64,000 nt of DNA from CBDBND01 sp965207985 (GTDB lineage: Bacteria; Pseudomonadota; Alphaproteobacteria; Rhodospirillales; Rhodospirillaceae). The stretch is from the NCBI GenBank assembly GCA_965207985.1, contig CBDBND010000009.1:158225-222224 (forward strand), in the 5' to 3' direction. The notes below the pieces were generated by a model that had not been told where the DNA came from, made no database searches, and saw nothing but the letters and a program-made list of their open reading frames with translations. A program made the translations under genes and the position numbers. Each line of letters opens with the position of its first letter. Positions within the stretch are counted from its first letter, which is position 1. Of this stretch, positions 51,905-60,589 are shown piece by piece.

Positions 51905-52828
51905 TCAGCCTGGATACTGAATCACCCCAGCCATGGCGCGCTCGATGTTGAGAGCCACGCTGGCAACTTTTTCTCCATCGGCAATTTTGAACTTGGCCAC
52001 TTCACCGGTGAAAAAATTGCCCGAATAGATGTGTTCGTTGTCTAGCGCACCCCAGATCACCGCCCAGCCGAAACCCTCTTGCGGTACGGTGTGCAAAACG
52101 TCGCCGGTTTCCGGGTCGAGAAACTCGATATGGGCACCGCGGCTCAGCATCAATCGGCCGTCCGGCATGTAAGCGAGGAAAAAGACAAATCCTTCCCGCC
52201 CTTCCGGATATGTTTTCAAGGGATCGAGCTGCTTGCCGTCGACCACGTCGAAGCGCTTCACCTCGTTTGAGGTTTCGGTCACATACAACAGCGTGCGGTC
52301 GTCGGGCAGGAGAATGGCGCTGGTGACGCCAAGAAAGCCAGCTATGCCGCCATGGACGTCAGGCTGCCATTCGGCCACCAGATTGCCATCGGGGTCATAC
52401 TTGAAGATCTTACCTTCGCCGATGGACCCAGTGTCGTTAATGGGTTCCGCGTGGGTACCGGGTAGATCCTGGTCGCTCCTTAAATGCTCACCAAAGATGG
52501 TCGAGCCGTCCGCCATCCAGTTCACATTCGAGAGTGAGCGCGGCGCCAATCCTTCGACAACATTGACCGCCAATGTTTTGGGATCAATGTTCAGTACCAT
52601 ATGAATGTGCTGGTCGAAGGCCCAGAGGGTACCGTCTGGTCCGAATTTCAATCCGTTGATGAGATGGGTGGTTTGCGGAACCCAGAGTACGCCTTTTTCA
52701 TTGAGGTCGGCGTCGTATTGGAGAAGTCGCCCATCGCCGGCATGGTCATCATCGGGATTGTTGAGCACCGTACAGGCAACGATGACGTCGCCTTTGACAA
52801 ACGGCTGCATGGTGTTTTCGTGCGCCAT
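51905..52828 (-). CDS. SMP-30/gluconolactonase-like beta-propeller protein
   Basis: 307 residues from ATG 52828, preceded by an AGGGGA site; the frame opens to 53080 over the aldo-keto reductase end, which is not credible as coding. The same blades as its neighbour: LNNPDDDHAGDGRLLQYDAD, GLKFGPDGTLWAFDQHIHMV, IFKYDPDGNLVAEWQPDVHG, GFLGVTSAILLPDDRTLLYV and IYSGNFFTGEVAKFKIADGE. The near-identical first block marks a recent duplication. The gene is 44 bases upstream of its paralogue, same strand. Function unknown. Confidence 0.82.
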   Translation of the reverse strand: MAHENTMQPFVKGDVIVACTVLNNPDDDHAGDGRLLQYDADLNEKGVLWVPQTTHLINGLKFGPDGTLWAFDQHIHMVLNIDPKTLAVNVVEGLAPRSLSNVNWMADGSTIFGEHLRSDQDLPGTHAEPINDTGSIGEGKIFKYDPDGNLVAEWQPDVHGGIAGFLGVTSAILLPDDRTLLYVTETSNEVKRFDVVDGKQLDPLKTYPEGREGFVFFLAYMPDGRLMLSRGAHIEFLDPETGDVLHTVPQEGFGWAVIWGALDNEHIYSGNFFTGEVAKFKIADGEKVASVALNIERAMAGVIQYPG

Positions 52829-52922
52829 TAAAGTCCCCTGGGTCATGGATTGGTGGTTAGCCGCAACAAAGCATCCGCAGCGAAGAGACGCACCCACCCG
52901 TCCGTCAGTGACCAAGGGTTGG

Positions 52923-53948
52923 TTACTTTGCCGCCTCTGTTTCCTTCTTGAGACGGGGATCTTCGTTGTCTGTAGTGTTCCAAGGCAGTTCTGCCAAAGG
53001 ACGAGCCGTATAGGACTGCTCCAGGCGCTCCAAGTCTGCAGCGGAGAGATCGAGTTCAATGGCGGCAACGGCGTCTTCAATATGGTTCGGTTTGGTGGCG
53101 CCGATGATTGGGTTCACGTTCTTATGCATGAGCCAAGCCAATCCCAACTGCGCTGCTGTGACGTCTTTTTCCCTGGCCAGAGCCGCAACGTCGTCCAGCA
53201 CCGGGTCTTCATTTTTGCCGTAAAGCATGCCTTGGACGGTAGCGTCATCACCGCTGCGAACCGTCGCTGCACCTGTTGTCCCGGCCCTCGCGATGCGGCC
53301 ACGCGCCAATGGGCTCCATGGGATCAAGGCAATGTTTTGATCATGGCAAAAAGGAATGAGATCGCGCTCGTCTTCCCGGTGCAGCAGATTGTAATGGTTT
53401 TGCATGGTAGCGAAGCCATCCCAGCCTTGGGTATGGGCTGCCAACTGCGCTTTCGCCAGCTGCCAGCAACGCATGTTGGAGGCACCGACAAACCGCGCTT
53501 TGCCCGACTTCACCACCTCGTGCAAAGCCTCCATGGTCTCTTCAATGGGCGTCAAAGCGTCCCAACGATGAACCTGGTAAATGTCCACATAGTCGGTGCC
53601 GAGCCGCTGTAACGAGCCATCAATGGAACTAAGAATGTTCTCCCGGGTCAAGCCGAGCAGATGGGGCGATTCCCGCGACGGATAAAACATCTTGGTGGAA
53701 ACCACCACGTCGTCGCGCTTGGCGTTGGCTTTTATGAAACGCCCAACAATCTCTTCGCTTACCCCCTTGGAATAGACGTTGGCCGTATCGAAAAAATTGA
53801 TACCTGCATCTAAAGCCTGCTTCAAAAAGGGTTGTGATGCATCTTCGTCCAGTATCCAGTCACGCCAGGAGGGAGAGCCGAAACTCATGCAGCCCAACAC
53901 GATGCGGGAAACAGACAACCCGGTGCGGCCCAGCTCGGCGTATTTCAT
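52923..53948 (-). CDS. aldo-keto reductase
   Basis: 341 residues. The AKR catalytic tetrad is visible: Asp and Tyr in NFFDTANVYSKGVSEEIVG, Lys in VVVSTKMFYPS, His in DIYQVHRWDALTP. NADPH-binding residues follow in FVGASNMRCWQLAKAQL and IALIPWSPLARGRIARAG. The C-terminal part (NPIIGATKPNHIEDAVAAIE) is typical of the YajO/AKR11-12 group. It should reduce an aldehyde or ketone, or oxidise an alcohol. It is 95 bases upstream of the propeller genes on the same strand and 13 bases after the serine hydrolase gene, so all four may be expressed together. Confidence 0.92.
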   Translation of the reverse strand: MKYAELGRTGLSVSRIVLGCMSFGSPSWRDWILDEDASQPFLKQALDAGINFFDTANVYSKGVSEEIVGRFIKANAKRDDVVVSTKMFYPSRESPHLLGLTRENILSSIDGSLQRLGTDYVDIYQVHRWDALTPIEETMEALHEVVKSGKARFVGASNMRCWQLAKAQLAAHTQGWDGFATMQNHYNLLHREDERDLIPFCHDQNIALIPWSPLARGRIARAGTTGAATVRSGDDATVQGMLYGKNEDPVLDDVAALAREKDVTAAQLGLAWLMHKNVNPIIGATKPNHIEDAVAAIELDLSAADLERLEQSYTARPLAELPWNTTDNEDPRLKKETEAAK

Positions 53949-53961
53949 TAAGTGAAAAGCC

Positions 53962-55173
53962 TTACTCTTCTAACGCAGCGATTTCGGCTGCCTTGGCTTC
54001 GATCCCCCGGATGATGAGATTAGGAATCTTCGGCACATCGAAACCGGGTTTGATGGGAGTGCGCCCCAACGCGGGACCCATGCGCACCACCACGAGAGTC
54101 ATATCCGGCGATACCCAGACATGCTGTTGACCGCGCCCCCAGGTCAAGAATGTGTCACGGGCAAGATAGGGTTCGGACGCTATGGGCGCGGTGCTGCCGG
54201 AGCCGACCGGGAACGGTGGGTCGTCATATCCCAACCAGGTTTGATAACCGTAATGATTGGCGTTGGGCGACCGCGTGGTCATCTCATTGATCCACGCTTC
54301 AGAGACAACACGGTTGCCGTTGACCTCCCCTTTGCCCAGCAGCAGCATGCCGAAGCGGGCCCAGTCCATAGCCGGTGTCGCCAGACAACAGGACGTGTGG
54401 GCCGCACCGCCGGGACGGTCGAGCCAGACTTGCGCCCGCGTCCCGCCCATGGGCCGCCACAATTTCTCTTCGAGATAGTCGGCGTAACGTTTGCCGGAAG
54501 CGCGTTCGATAATCAGACCGAGCAGTTCGGAATTGAGATCGTTGTATTCGTATTTGTCACCAGGCGCCCAATCCGCCTTTGGCGCCGCGAGTAACGGAGT
54601 TGTAGAGTCGCCGGAATAGAGCCAATCCATGTCACCGCTGAAAAAGTTGAGGCCAAAGGGATAGCGCCCCAATCCCGAAGACATCTGCATAAGATTCTTA
54701 ATGGTAATTTCACCTCGAGGATCACCGCGCCATTCTTCAATGTATGTGCTGACCGGATCATCAACAGACTCGATATACCCGTCATCCATTGCGATACCGA
54801 TGAACAACCCCATCAGGGTTTTATGCATGGATTGTGATTCCGTTAGGTCGTCAGCGTCACGCCCCTCCGCATACCATTCCAACTGAACTTCACCGCGGTG
54901 AACGACGATGAGAGCGTAGGAATCGAACTCTTTGGCGTAGGCGGCCGCATCTTCTAAGGCTGCTTGGGATACGGTGCGCGTATCCGCTGATGCGACAGGA
55001 ATAATGTAACTGCTATCCCCTTCAACAAGATCAAAGGGCTCTAACCCTTCTGGGGGTGTTGGGTCGAGCATCATGACAAAACGGCGCCAGAGCCATGGGT
55101 CTTCCCAATAGACGACATTCACGGCCACAAACAGAATAAGGACCAGCCAGCCGGTTATCTTCAATGCCTTCAT
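53962..55173 (-). CDS. membrane-anchored serine hydrolase, beta-lactamase fold
   Basis: 403 residues from ATG 55173 (MKALKITGWLVLILFVAVNV); the frame opens to 55191. A single N-terminal membrane segment (residues 6-25) would anchor it to the inner membrane, facing the periplasm. The nucleophile Ser-x-x-Lys is SMHK in ESQSMHKTLMGLFIGI, followed by YIEEWRGDPRGEITIKNLMQ and the YNDLNSELLG Tyr-x-Asn-like motif. The C-terminal RGQQHVWVSPDMTLVVVRMG supplies the third motif. Closely related to the enzyme at 58033-59250; the enzyme at 14204-15490 is a more distant relative. Confidence 0.85.
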   Translation of the reverse strand: MKALKITGWLVLILFVAVNVVYWEDPWLWRRFVMMLDPTPPEGLEPFDLVEGDSSYIIPVASADTRTVSQAALEDAAAYAKEFDSYALIVVHRGEVQLEWYAEGRDADDLTESQSMHKTLMGLFIGIAMDDGYIESVDDPVSTYIEEWRGDPRGEITIKNLMQMSSGLGRYPFGLNFFSGDMDWLYSGDSTTPLLAAPKADWAPGDKYEYNDLNSELLGLIIERASGKRYADYLEEKLWRPMGGTRAQVWLDRPGGAAHTSCCLATPAMDWARFGMLLLGKGEVNGNRVVSEAWINEMTTRSPNANHYGYQTWLGYDDPPFPVGSGSTAPIASEPYLARDTFLTWGRGQQHVWVSPDMTLVVVRMGPALGRTPIKPGFDVPKIPNLIIRGIEAKAAEIAALEE

Positions 55174-55347
55174 GGGGAGTCCTTTCTGCACCAGCGTTCA
55201 AGCACCTGATGTTTAACCAGCAGGGCACTGTATTTCAGAAATGGCAAGGGCAATGTCCGCGCACTGGTCATGAAATGCTGCATACACTCTTTAGCGTGGG
55301 TATCCGCCTAGGCTGTCGCGCCGCCGATTCTCAGTGGGGACGACATC

Positions 55348-56540
55348 ATGCGCCTTATCTTTTTCATCATTCTGCTCGACCTCATGGGCATCGGGCTGAT
55401 CATGCCCTTGTTCCCCTTCATCGCCATGGACATTGGCCTGACCCCGGCACTGATTACCTTCGTGTTGGCGCTCTATCCCATGGCCCAGTTCTTCTCGGGG
55501 CCGGTTTGGGGCGGCTTGTCAGATCATTATGCCGCAAACCGATCCTGATGATCAGCATGGTCGGTTCCGTTGCCTCCTACGCGATCCTCGGCATTGCCGA
55601 CACCATGGCGCTGTTGATTGTCTCTCGCCTGGTCGGTGGTATTTCCGCCGGTAATTTGGCGGCGGCTTTCGCCTACATCACCGACATCACCACGCCGGAA
55701 AACCTGGCCAAGGGCATGGGCATCATCGGCGGCGCGCTGAGTTTGGGCTTCATTCTGGGACCTGCGGTGGGCGGATTGCTCGCCGGTGGTGACCCAGAGT
55801 CTGCCAACTTATCTCTCGTCGCTTTTGTCGCCGGGGGAACCAGTTTTCTGGCTTTGCTGGGTACGATCTTTTTCCTGCCCGAATCCCTTTCCGACGACAT
55901 TCGAGAAAAAATCAAACAACGGCCGAAGATGTCGCGCCCACAGCAATTCAAAGTGGTCAGTGCCCGCGGTGCCTTGCTGACGTTGTTCATTGCCGCTCTC
56001 ATTTTTGCTGCTGCCGGAGCGGTCTACACCACAACGTTTCCACTTTACGTCAATGACAAGCTCGGGCTTGGTCCACGTGAGGTCGGACTTATCCTTTCCT
56101 TTGCCGGCGTGATCATGGTGATTATGCAGCTCAAAGCCATTGGCCCTCTGGCCAAACGGTTCGGCGAGATCAACTTGATCACGACCGGCTGTTTTGTTTA
56201 CGCCTTCGGCTTGGCTCTGGTTGCGACTGCCAATGGTGTTCCGCAATTGGTGCTGGCCAACGTCTTTCTGCCTATTGGCTTGGCTATCGTGAATCCCAGC
56301 ATTTCCAGTTTGGTTTCCCAGGAATGCCAGGACACGGAACGGGGCATCGTCATGGGGCTTTATCAGTCGGTCGGCAGTTTGGGCCGTGGGCTTGGACCAA
56401 TCTACTCGGGCACTCTATTCGGCCAGATCAGCATCTATGCGCCGATTCTTTACAGCATGGCGTCCATGGTCCCCATGTTGGGCCTGGTCTATCTGGTGCG
56501 TTTGCGCGGCAAGAAAACGCCGGACTCACCGGCGGAGTGA
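55348..56540 (+). pseudogene. MFS drug/metabolite transporter (TetA-like), frameshifted
   Basis: The first 66 codons (55348-55548) read MRLIFFIILLDLMGIGLIMP and end after GPVWGGLSDHYAANRS. The rest is in the next frame, from RKPILMISMVGSVASYAILG to 56540 (LYLVRLRGKKTPDSPAE-like end). The expected loop motif is LSDHYGRKPILM, restored by adding one G near 55530-55531 (TATGCCGC to TATGGCCGC). The total, 1193 bases, is one short of a multiple of three. Everything after the lesion has twelve-segment MFS features, including GGISAGNLAAAFAYITDITT. This is probably a single-base deletion or a base-calling error. Confidence 0.87.
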
Positions 56541-56541
56541 A

Positions 56542-57315
56542 CTAGAGCACACTGAACTGGCTCTGCCAGCCGTTAAGCAACGGATGTTTGGGCGCATCAC
56601 CAGGGTCGCCGTCATCGGGCAAGTCCAAAGCCTGACGCATGGCCCAAGCAAGGCACAAATTGGAAGACACCACCGGTTTGCCGGTGCGTTTCATGAGGGC
56701 AATGACCGCGGCAAAGCTGGGCATCCCAGTGCCGGTCAAAAGAATGGCGTCGGCGTCTGAGAAATCGATGGGCTCGAGGGTCGCCATTGCGTCTTGTGCC
56801 GATAATTCATAAATCGAGCGGGTGTCTTCAGACGCCGTGGCAATGCGTGTGGTGCTGACAATATCAAAGCCGCGACCGGACCAGTAGTTGAGGCTCATCT
56901 CGACCGCCCATTGGGGATAGGGTGCGCCAATGGCCAATCGTTCGACGCCGATGTGATGCAAAGCTCGCTCAATGGCCAATCCGGCAGAGATCACAGGATA
57001 GCCCTTGAGATCGGACAAGCGATTGAGTTTGTCATCCTCCGTTTCCCGTCCGACCAAATAGGTCGAAGCCGTAATCGCAAAACCGCACACATCCAGTTTC
57101 AAGATGTCGTAGGTGGCGAGCGTTTGTTCGAGACTGTCGAAGTATACCTGCCAGCGTTCTTTTGGAGTTGGACGGATGCTTGTGAGTCGGCAACTCAAGA
57201 GCGACGTTTTAGGCGGCAGCAACAACCCCACTTCCGGTTCCACGGTCGGGTTGGCTTGCGGCACGGCAACGCCAAATCGTCCCCTCGATCCGTAGTCACG
57301 CGCGTGAACAACCAT
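56542..57315 (-). CDS. Asp/Glu racemase-superfamily protein without the usual cysteines
   Basis: 257 residues related to maleate isomerase and arylmalonate decarboxylase: an N-terminal FGVAVPQANPTVEPEVGLLL, DVCGFAITASTYLVG, ERLAIGAPYPQWAVEMSLNY and ADAILLTGTGMPSFAAVIAL, then KPVVSSNLCLAWAM. In active members one or two Cys sit at the positions that here read ITAST and LTGTG, so the normal acid-base cysteines appear to be absent; the alignment is by eye. The true reaction, if any, is unknown. It is convergent with the MFS gene (1-base gap). Confidence 0.75.
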   Translation of the reverse strand: MVVHARDYGSRGRFGVAVPQANPTVEPEVGLLLPPKTSLLSCRLTSIRPTPKERWQVYFDSLEQTLATYDILKLDVCGFAITASTYLVGRETEDDKLNRLSDLKGYPVISAGLAIERALHHIGVERLAIGAPYPQWAVEMSLNYWSGRGFDIVSTTRIATASEDTRSIYELSAQDAMATLEPIDFSDADAILLTGTGMPSFAAVIALMKRTGKPVVSSNLCLAWAMRQALDLPDDGDPGDAPKHPLLNGWQSQFSVL

Positions 57316-57339
57316 AACGTCGACTTCCTTAGATCGGCT

Positions 57340-58017
57340 TCAAAACAGTTTGGTTTGGCCGACGAAGGCCATAAGCATGACCAAAGTCCATATGGTCATA
57401 TTGGCCCGTCCTGCACTTCTGCGGTTGATCTTCATCAGGGCTTCGCCTTCGACCCGCTCTTCTCCTCCGGCCCGAACCTTGTCAAAGATGGGTTGCCAGC
57501 GGGCGGCGATCTTTCTGATCCAGACACCGTTTAAAATAATCACACCGAACAATATGAGCTTAAAGGACAGCCAATTGTCGGAAATTGGCCCGCCGTTGAT
57601 GATGCAATAGAGGCCGAACAAAATGAGGGACACGGTGACCACATAGCGCCACCAGATGTCCCATTGCGCCAGTTGGTCTCCTTCCGGCGTGCCGGCCTTG
57701 AAATGGATCTGCCACACCACATAGAGCCACGCCAAACTGACCACCCAGATCAGTGCCAGCCAGGTACCGGTGATGGGGGAGGAATACTGAAGGGACAAGG
57801 TGAACCCGAAGGCCAGGATCAGAATCAGACAGGTTCGCGGCACCATGTCGAGTTTGAGGCGGATCTTGCGCACCCGAAGGCGTTCATCGAGGTCGAGGTC
57901 GTCTCGGACAAGCTGGGAATCACAGTAGTACACGCCGAGGTCTGCGCCGAGCCAATAGCCGAACAAAAGCACATGGAAAAAGGCGAGGACACTTTGCGTG
58001 TCAATGAAGATATCCAT
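57340..58017 (-). CDS. integral membrane protein, function unknown
   Basis: 225 residues with about five membrane segments: SVLAFFHVLLFGYWLGADLG, TCLILILAFGFTLSL, ALIWVVSLAWLYVVWQIHF, VVTVSLILFGLYCIING and FKLILFGVIILNGVWI, plus a C-terminal TLVMLMAFVGQT. Charged loops, including a conserved-looking WDIWWRY, lie between them. It has a resemblance to CopD/DUF2269-type membrane proteins but no metal-binding motif. It lies between the racemase-fold gene and a serine hydrolase gene on the same strand with short gaps (24 and 15 bases), so an operon is likely. Confidence 0.7.
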   Translation of the reverse strand: MDIFIDTQSVLAFFHVLLFGYWLGADLGVYYCDSQLVRDDLDLDERLRVRKIRLKLDMVPRTCLILILAFGFTLSLQYSSPITGTWLALIWVVSLAWLYVVWQIHFKAGTPEGDQLAQWDIWWRYVVTVSLILFGLYCIINGGPISDNWLSFKLILFGVIILNGVWIRKIAARWQPIFDKVRAGGEERVEGEALMKINRRSAGRANMTIWTLVMLMAFVGQTKLF

Positions 58018-58032
58018 ACTCGGTCTCCCCCT

Positions 58033-59250
58033 TTACTGCATGACGGCGATGTCATCAGCCATTTGTATTCCCGACAACAGAATGTTGACGATTTTTGCGT
58101 CGTCCCAGGCAAAATCGATGCGGCCTGCTCGATAGGCAACCAATCCGGCAGACGGCACCACGTAAAGCCGTTGGCCGCCACGGCCTTCCACATACATGAC
58201 ATCGTCGGCCATGAAGGGCGCCGACACGGGCGCGCGGCGTTCGCCGGGTTCACTGATGAGACGGGTGCCTTCATACGGCGACCCCAGCCAAACATGAAAC
58301 GCGAAATTGGGATTGAGGTCTGCGCCTGTCATCAAACGCCGGGTCCATTCCGGCGAAAGGACTTGTGTGTCTCCGACCCTGCCCTCGTCCACCAGCATCA
58401 TGCCAAGTCGGATCCAATCCATGGGGCGCAGTTGAATACAGCAGAAGATACGAGCCGTTCCGTTGTCATGATCAAGACGCACTTGGGCAAAACCGCCGCC
58501 GAGAGGGTCCCAAAGATATTCACGAACAAACTCCGCATAGCGCATGCCCGTCGCGCCGGTGAGCACGGCATGCAGCGCCTGGCTGTTGACGTGATTGAAA
58601 TCAAAAGCGGTGCCGGGCTCAAATGCCAGTGGCATTGTTTCCACCGGACCATCCAAATCCGCTCCAAAGAACAACCGTTGTCCCGGGGAAAAGGGACTGG
58701 GAGAGAATTCCGCCTGTGCCAAGCCACTGGTCATCTCCAAAAGATGTTGGATGGTTATGGCGGCACGGCCGTCCCCAGCCCAAGCGGGGATATAGTCGGC
58801 GGCCGGCGTATCGAGTGAGGGAATGAACCCCTTGTCCAGAGCGAGTGCAGTGACTACGCCAAGAAATCCTTTGTGCATGGACTGGGAGTCGATCACCGTG
58901 GTTCGATCATGTCCCTCACTGTAGTGTTCCAATTGGAGCACGCCGTTGTGAGCGACCAAGAACGCATTACTGTCGAACGAGCGGGCATAAGCGGCCGCTT
59001 CGTCCAGTGCGGGTTCGGAAATTGTAGTCGCGCCTGAGTCTGAGCTGGGTAACGGCGTGCTGGGTCCGGTTCCGATACGATCAACGGGTTCATACCAGTC
59101 CCATGCGGTTAGTACCGTGTCTCCAGGTGGCTGAGAAAACCACCGGATCCAGAACACACGATCGTTGAATGCATATCCTGCAGACAAGACCAGGCAAACC
59201 AGCAAACCGATTGTGGCGGTACGTGCAACTGACACGATGCGCTCCTGCAT
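58033..59250 (-). CDS. membrane-anchored serine hydrolase, beta-lactamase fold
   Basis: 405 residues with an N-terminal membrane segment (TATIGLLVCLVLSAGYAF). The nucleophile motif is SMHK in VIDSQSMHKGFLGVVTALAL, exactly as in its paralogue at 53962-55173, and the next block is AADYIPAWAGDGRAAITIQH with LLEMTSGLA. Tyr-x-Asn may be FDFNHVNSQAL, where Tyr is replaced; this could lower activity. The C-terminal RGGQRLYVVPSAGLVAYRAG supplies the last strand. It probably hydrolyses an ester or amide outside the cytoplasm. It ends the probable operon with the membrane protein and racemase-fold gene. Confidence 0.85.
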   Translation of the reverse strand: MQERIVSVARTATIGLLVCLVLSAGYAFNDRVFWIRWFSQPPGDTVLTAWDWYEPVDRIGTGPSTPLPSSDSGATTISEPALDEAAAYARSFDSNAFLVAHNGVLQLEHYSEGHDRTTVIDSQSMHKGFLGVVTALALDKGFIPSLDTPAADYIPAWAGDGRAAITIQHLLEMTSGLAQAEFSPSPFSPGQRLFFGADLDGPVETMPLAFEPGTAFDFNHVNSQALHAVLTGATGMRYAEFVREYLWDPLGGGFAQVRLDHDNGTARIFCCIQLRPMDWIRLGMMLVDEGRVGDTQVLSPEWTRRLMTGADLNPNFAFHVWLGSPYEGTRLISEPGERRAPVSAPFMADDVMYVEGRGGQRLYVVPSAGLVAYRAGRIDFAWDDAKIVNILLSGIQMADDIAVMQ

Positions 59251-59322
59251 AGCGGAAATGGCTCAGGCACAGTACCATCGCCTGGACCGTTTCCTTTATC
59301 AAAACAACAAAGGGCACATCAA

Positions 59323-60435
59323 ATGGGACGCAAACGCCAAGAAACTGCCATGATCGCCTTTATGGCGTGGGTCTGGACTGCCGCGTCCGCTTTTGCGCAG
59401 TTCGGAGGCGTGCCGGAGATGCCCTTCGATGCCATGGAACGCCCAACGGCCCCTGACTATTCGGACGAGAGCTCTTGGGCAGCTTTGCCCCATCGCCAAG
59501 ATGCTGCCGATCTTGCCCCTGACGATGCGGACATTCCTGAAGCCCAGGGCGATGCTCCTGCGGATGTCTTTTATATTCATCCGACCACTTACCGCGGCGG
59601 TGAAAATTGGAACCAAGACATTGCAATGACGGACGTCAACGTCTGGACGGACATCAGTGTCATTGCCCGACAGGCCAGTGCTTTTAATGGGTGCTGCAAG
59701 ATTTACGCGCCGCGCTATCGGCAAGCCACCATTGCAGCCATGGGCGCACACGAAAGCGGCATGAAAGCATACAACTTCGCTTACGGTGACGTGGTTCGTG
59801 CATGGCAGCACTACGTAGAAAACTGGAATAACGGGCGCCCATTCCTCATCGTCAGCCATAGCCAAGGCACATTGCATGCGGTGCGTCTGCTTGAAGAAGA
59901 AATAGAAGACACCCCGTTGGTGGAGCGTATGGTTGCGGCCTACGTCATCGGCATTGGCGTTCCCGAAGGACTGTTTGACCGGAGCCTGAAGACCATGACC
60001 CGATGCAAGGGCGCAACGGACACCGGATGCGTCATTTCCTGGAACACGTACGGTGTGAACGGCGAAGCTGACCTGCTGGTCGAGCGGACCCAGGCCCGCT
60101 ACAGGGATCGCTTTGCAACGTCGGATGGCCAAGCTCTGACGTGCTGGAACCCTGTCAGCAGCTCAGCTGATGAAGACTGGTTTGAGGACCAAACGGGAGC
60201 AGGCGCCTTACCGGGTGTTGCTTCTTCTGATCCGCTGCCCACCCTTACCCAGGGCCCAGGTGCCCAATGCCGCGGCGGCATTCTCTATACGGCAATTCCC
60301 ACAGATAGCGCTTTTGACCTGATGGTGCTGGAGGGGGAAAACCTCCATATGCATGATTTTGACCTTTTCTACGGCAGTATCAGGGCCAATGCCGTGGCCC
60401 GCACCGAAGCATACCTGGCTCAGAACCCGCAATAA
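59323..60435 (+). CDS. exported DUF3089 alpha/beta-hydrolase-like protein
   Basis: 370 residues with a signal peptide (MIAFMAWVWTAASAFAQ, starting at residue 10 of the longest frame). DUF3089 features: ADVFYIHPTTYRGGENWNQD, NGCCKIYAPRYRQATIAAMG, AYNFAYGDVVRAWQHYVENW, and the nucleophile SHSQGTLHAVRLLEEE (about Ser178). VISWNTYG and a late HMHDFDLFYGSIRANAVAR complete the family pattern; the His is in HMHDFD. It should be a secreted esterase or lipase, substrate unknown. It is divergent from the serine hydrolase with about 70 bases between starts. Confidence 0.88.
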   Translation: MGRKRQETAMIAFMAWVWTAASAFAQFGGVPEMPFDAMERPTAPDYSDESSWAALPHRQDAADLAPDDADIPEAQGDAPADVFYIHPTTYRGGENWNQDIAMTDVNVWTDISVIARQASAFNGCCKIYAPRYRQATIAAMGAHESGMKAYNFAYGDVVRAWQHYVENWNNGRPFLIVSHSQGTLHAVRLLEEEIEDTPLVERMVAAYVIGIGVPEGLFDRSLKTMTRCKGATDTGCVISWNTYGVNGEADLLVERTQARYRDRFATSDGQALTCWNPVSSSADEDWFEDQTGAGALPGVASSDPLPTLTQGPGAQCRGGILYTAIPTDSAFDLMVLEGENLHMHDFDLFYGSIRANAVARTEAYLAQNPQ

Positions 60436-60589
60436 GGGAATATATTAATATATACAATTAATTGGATGTATAAGTGTCTCCGATCGGACAACAGGAGACG
60501 TGACTTTGAGATTACTGCAACTCAAATCTTCACTCTCGAGAACGCTAGGGAAGCAAACAATTTGATGCCAATTTTTGACTTTTAATTTA
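60436..60589. other. A/T-rich intergenic region before the IS1595 element
   Basis: A 154-base gap. It holds a perfect 14-base palindrome ATATATTAATATAT (60440-60453) and an inverted pair GTCTCC/GGAGAC (60476-60481, 60494-60499) that could weakly terminate the DUF3089 transcript. No gene, promoter or RNA is recognised. Its A/T-rich end TTAATTTA (60582-60589) is the target duplication of the next element. Confidence 0.6.

Noticed and set aside
52829..53080. Extended N-terminus of the propeller at 51905-52828
   Set aside because: It overlaps the 3' end of the aldo-keto reductase gene, and a good ribosome-binding site precedes ATG 52828.
60440..60453. ATATATTAATATAT palindrome as an operator or origin
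   Set aside because: It is a low-complexity A/T palindrome with no repeats or genes that would support a function.
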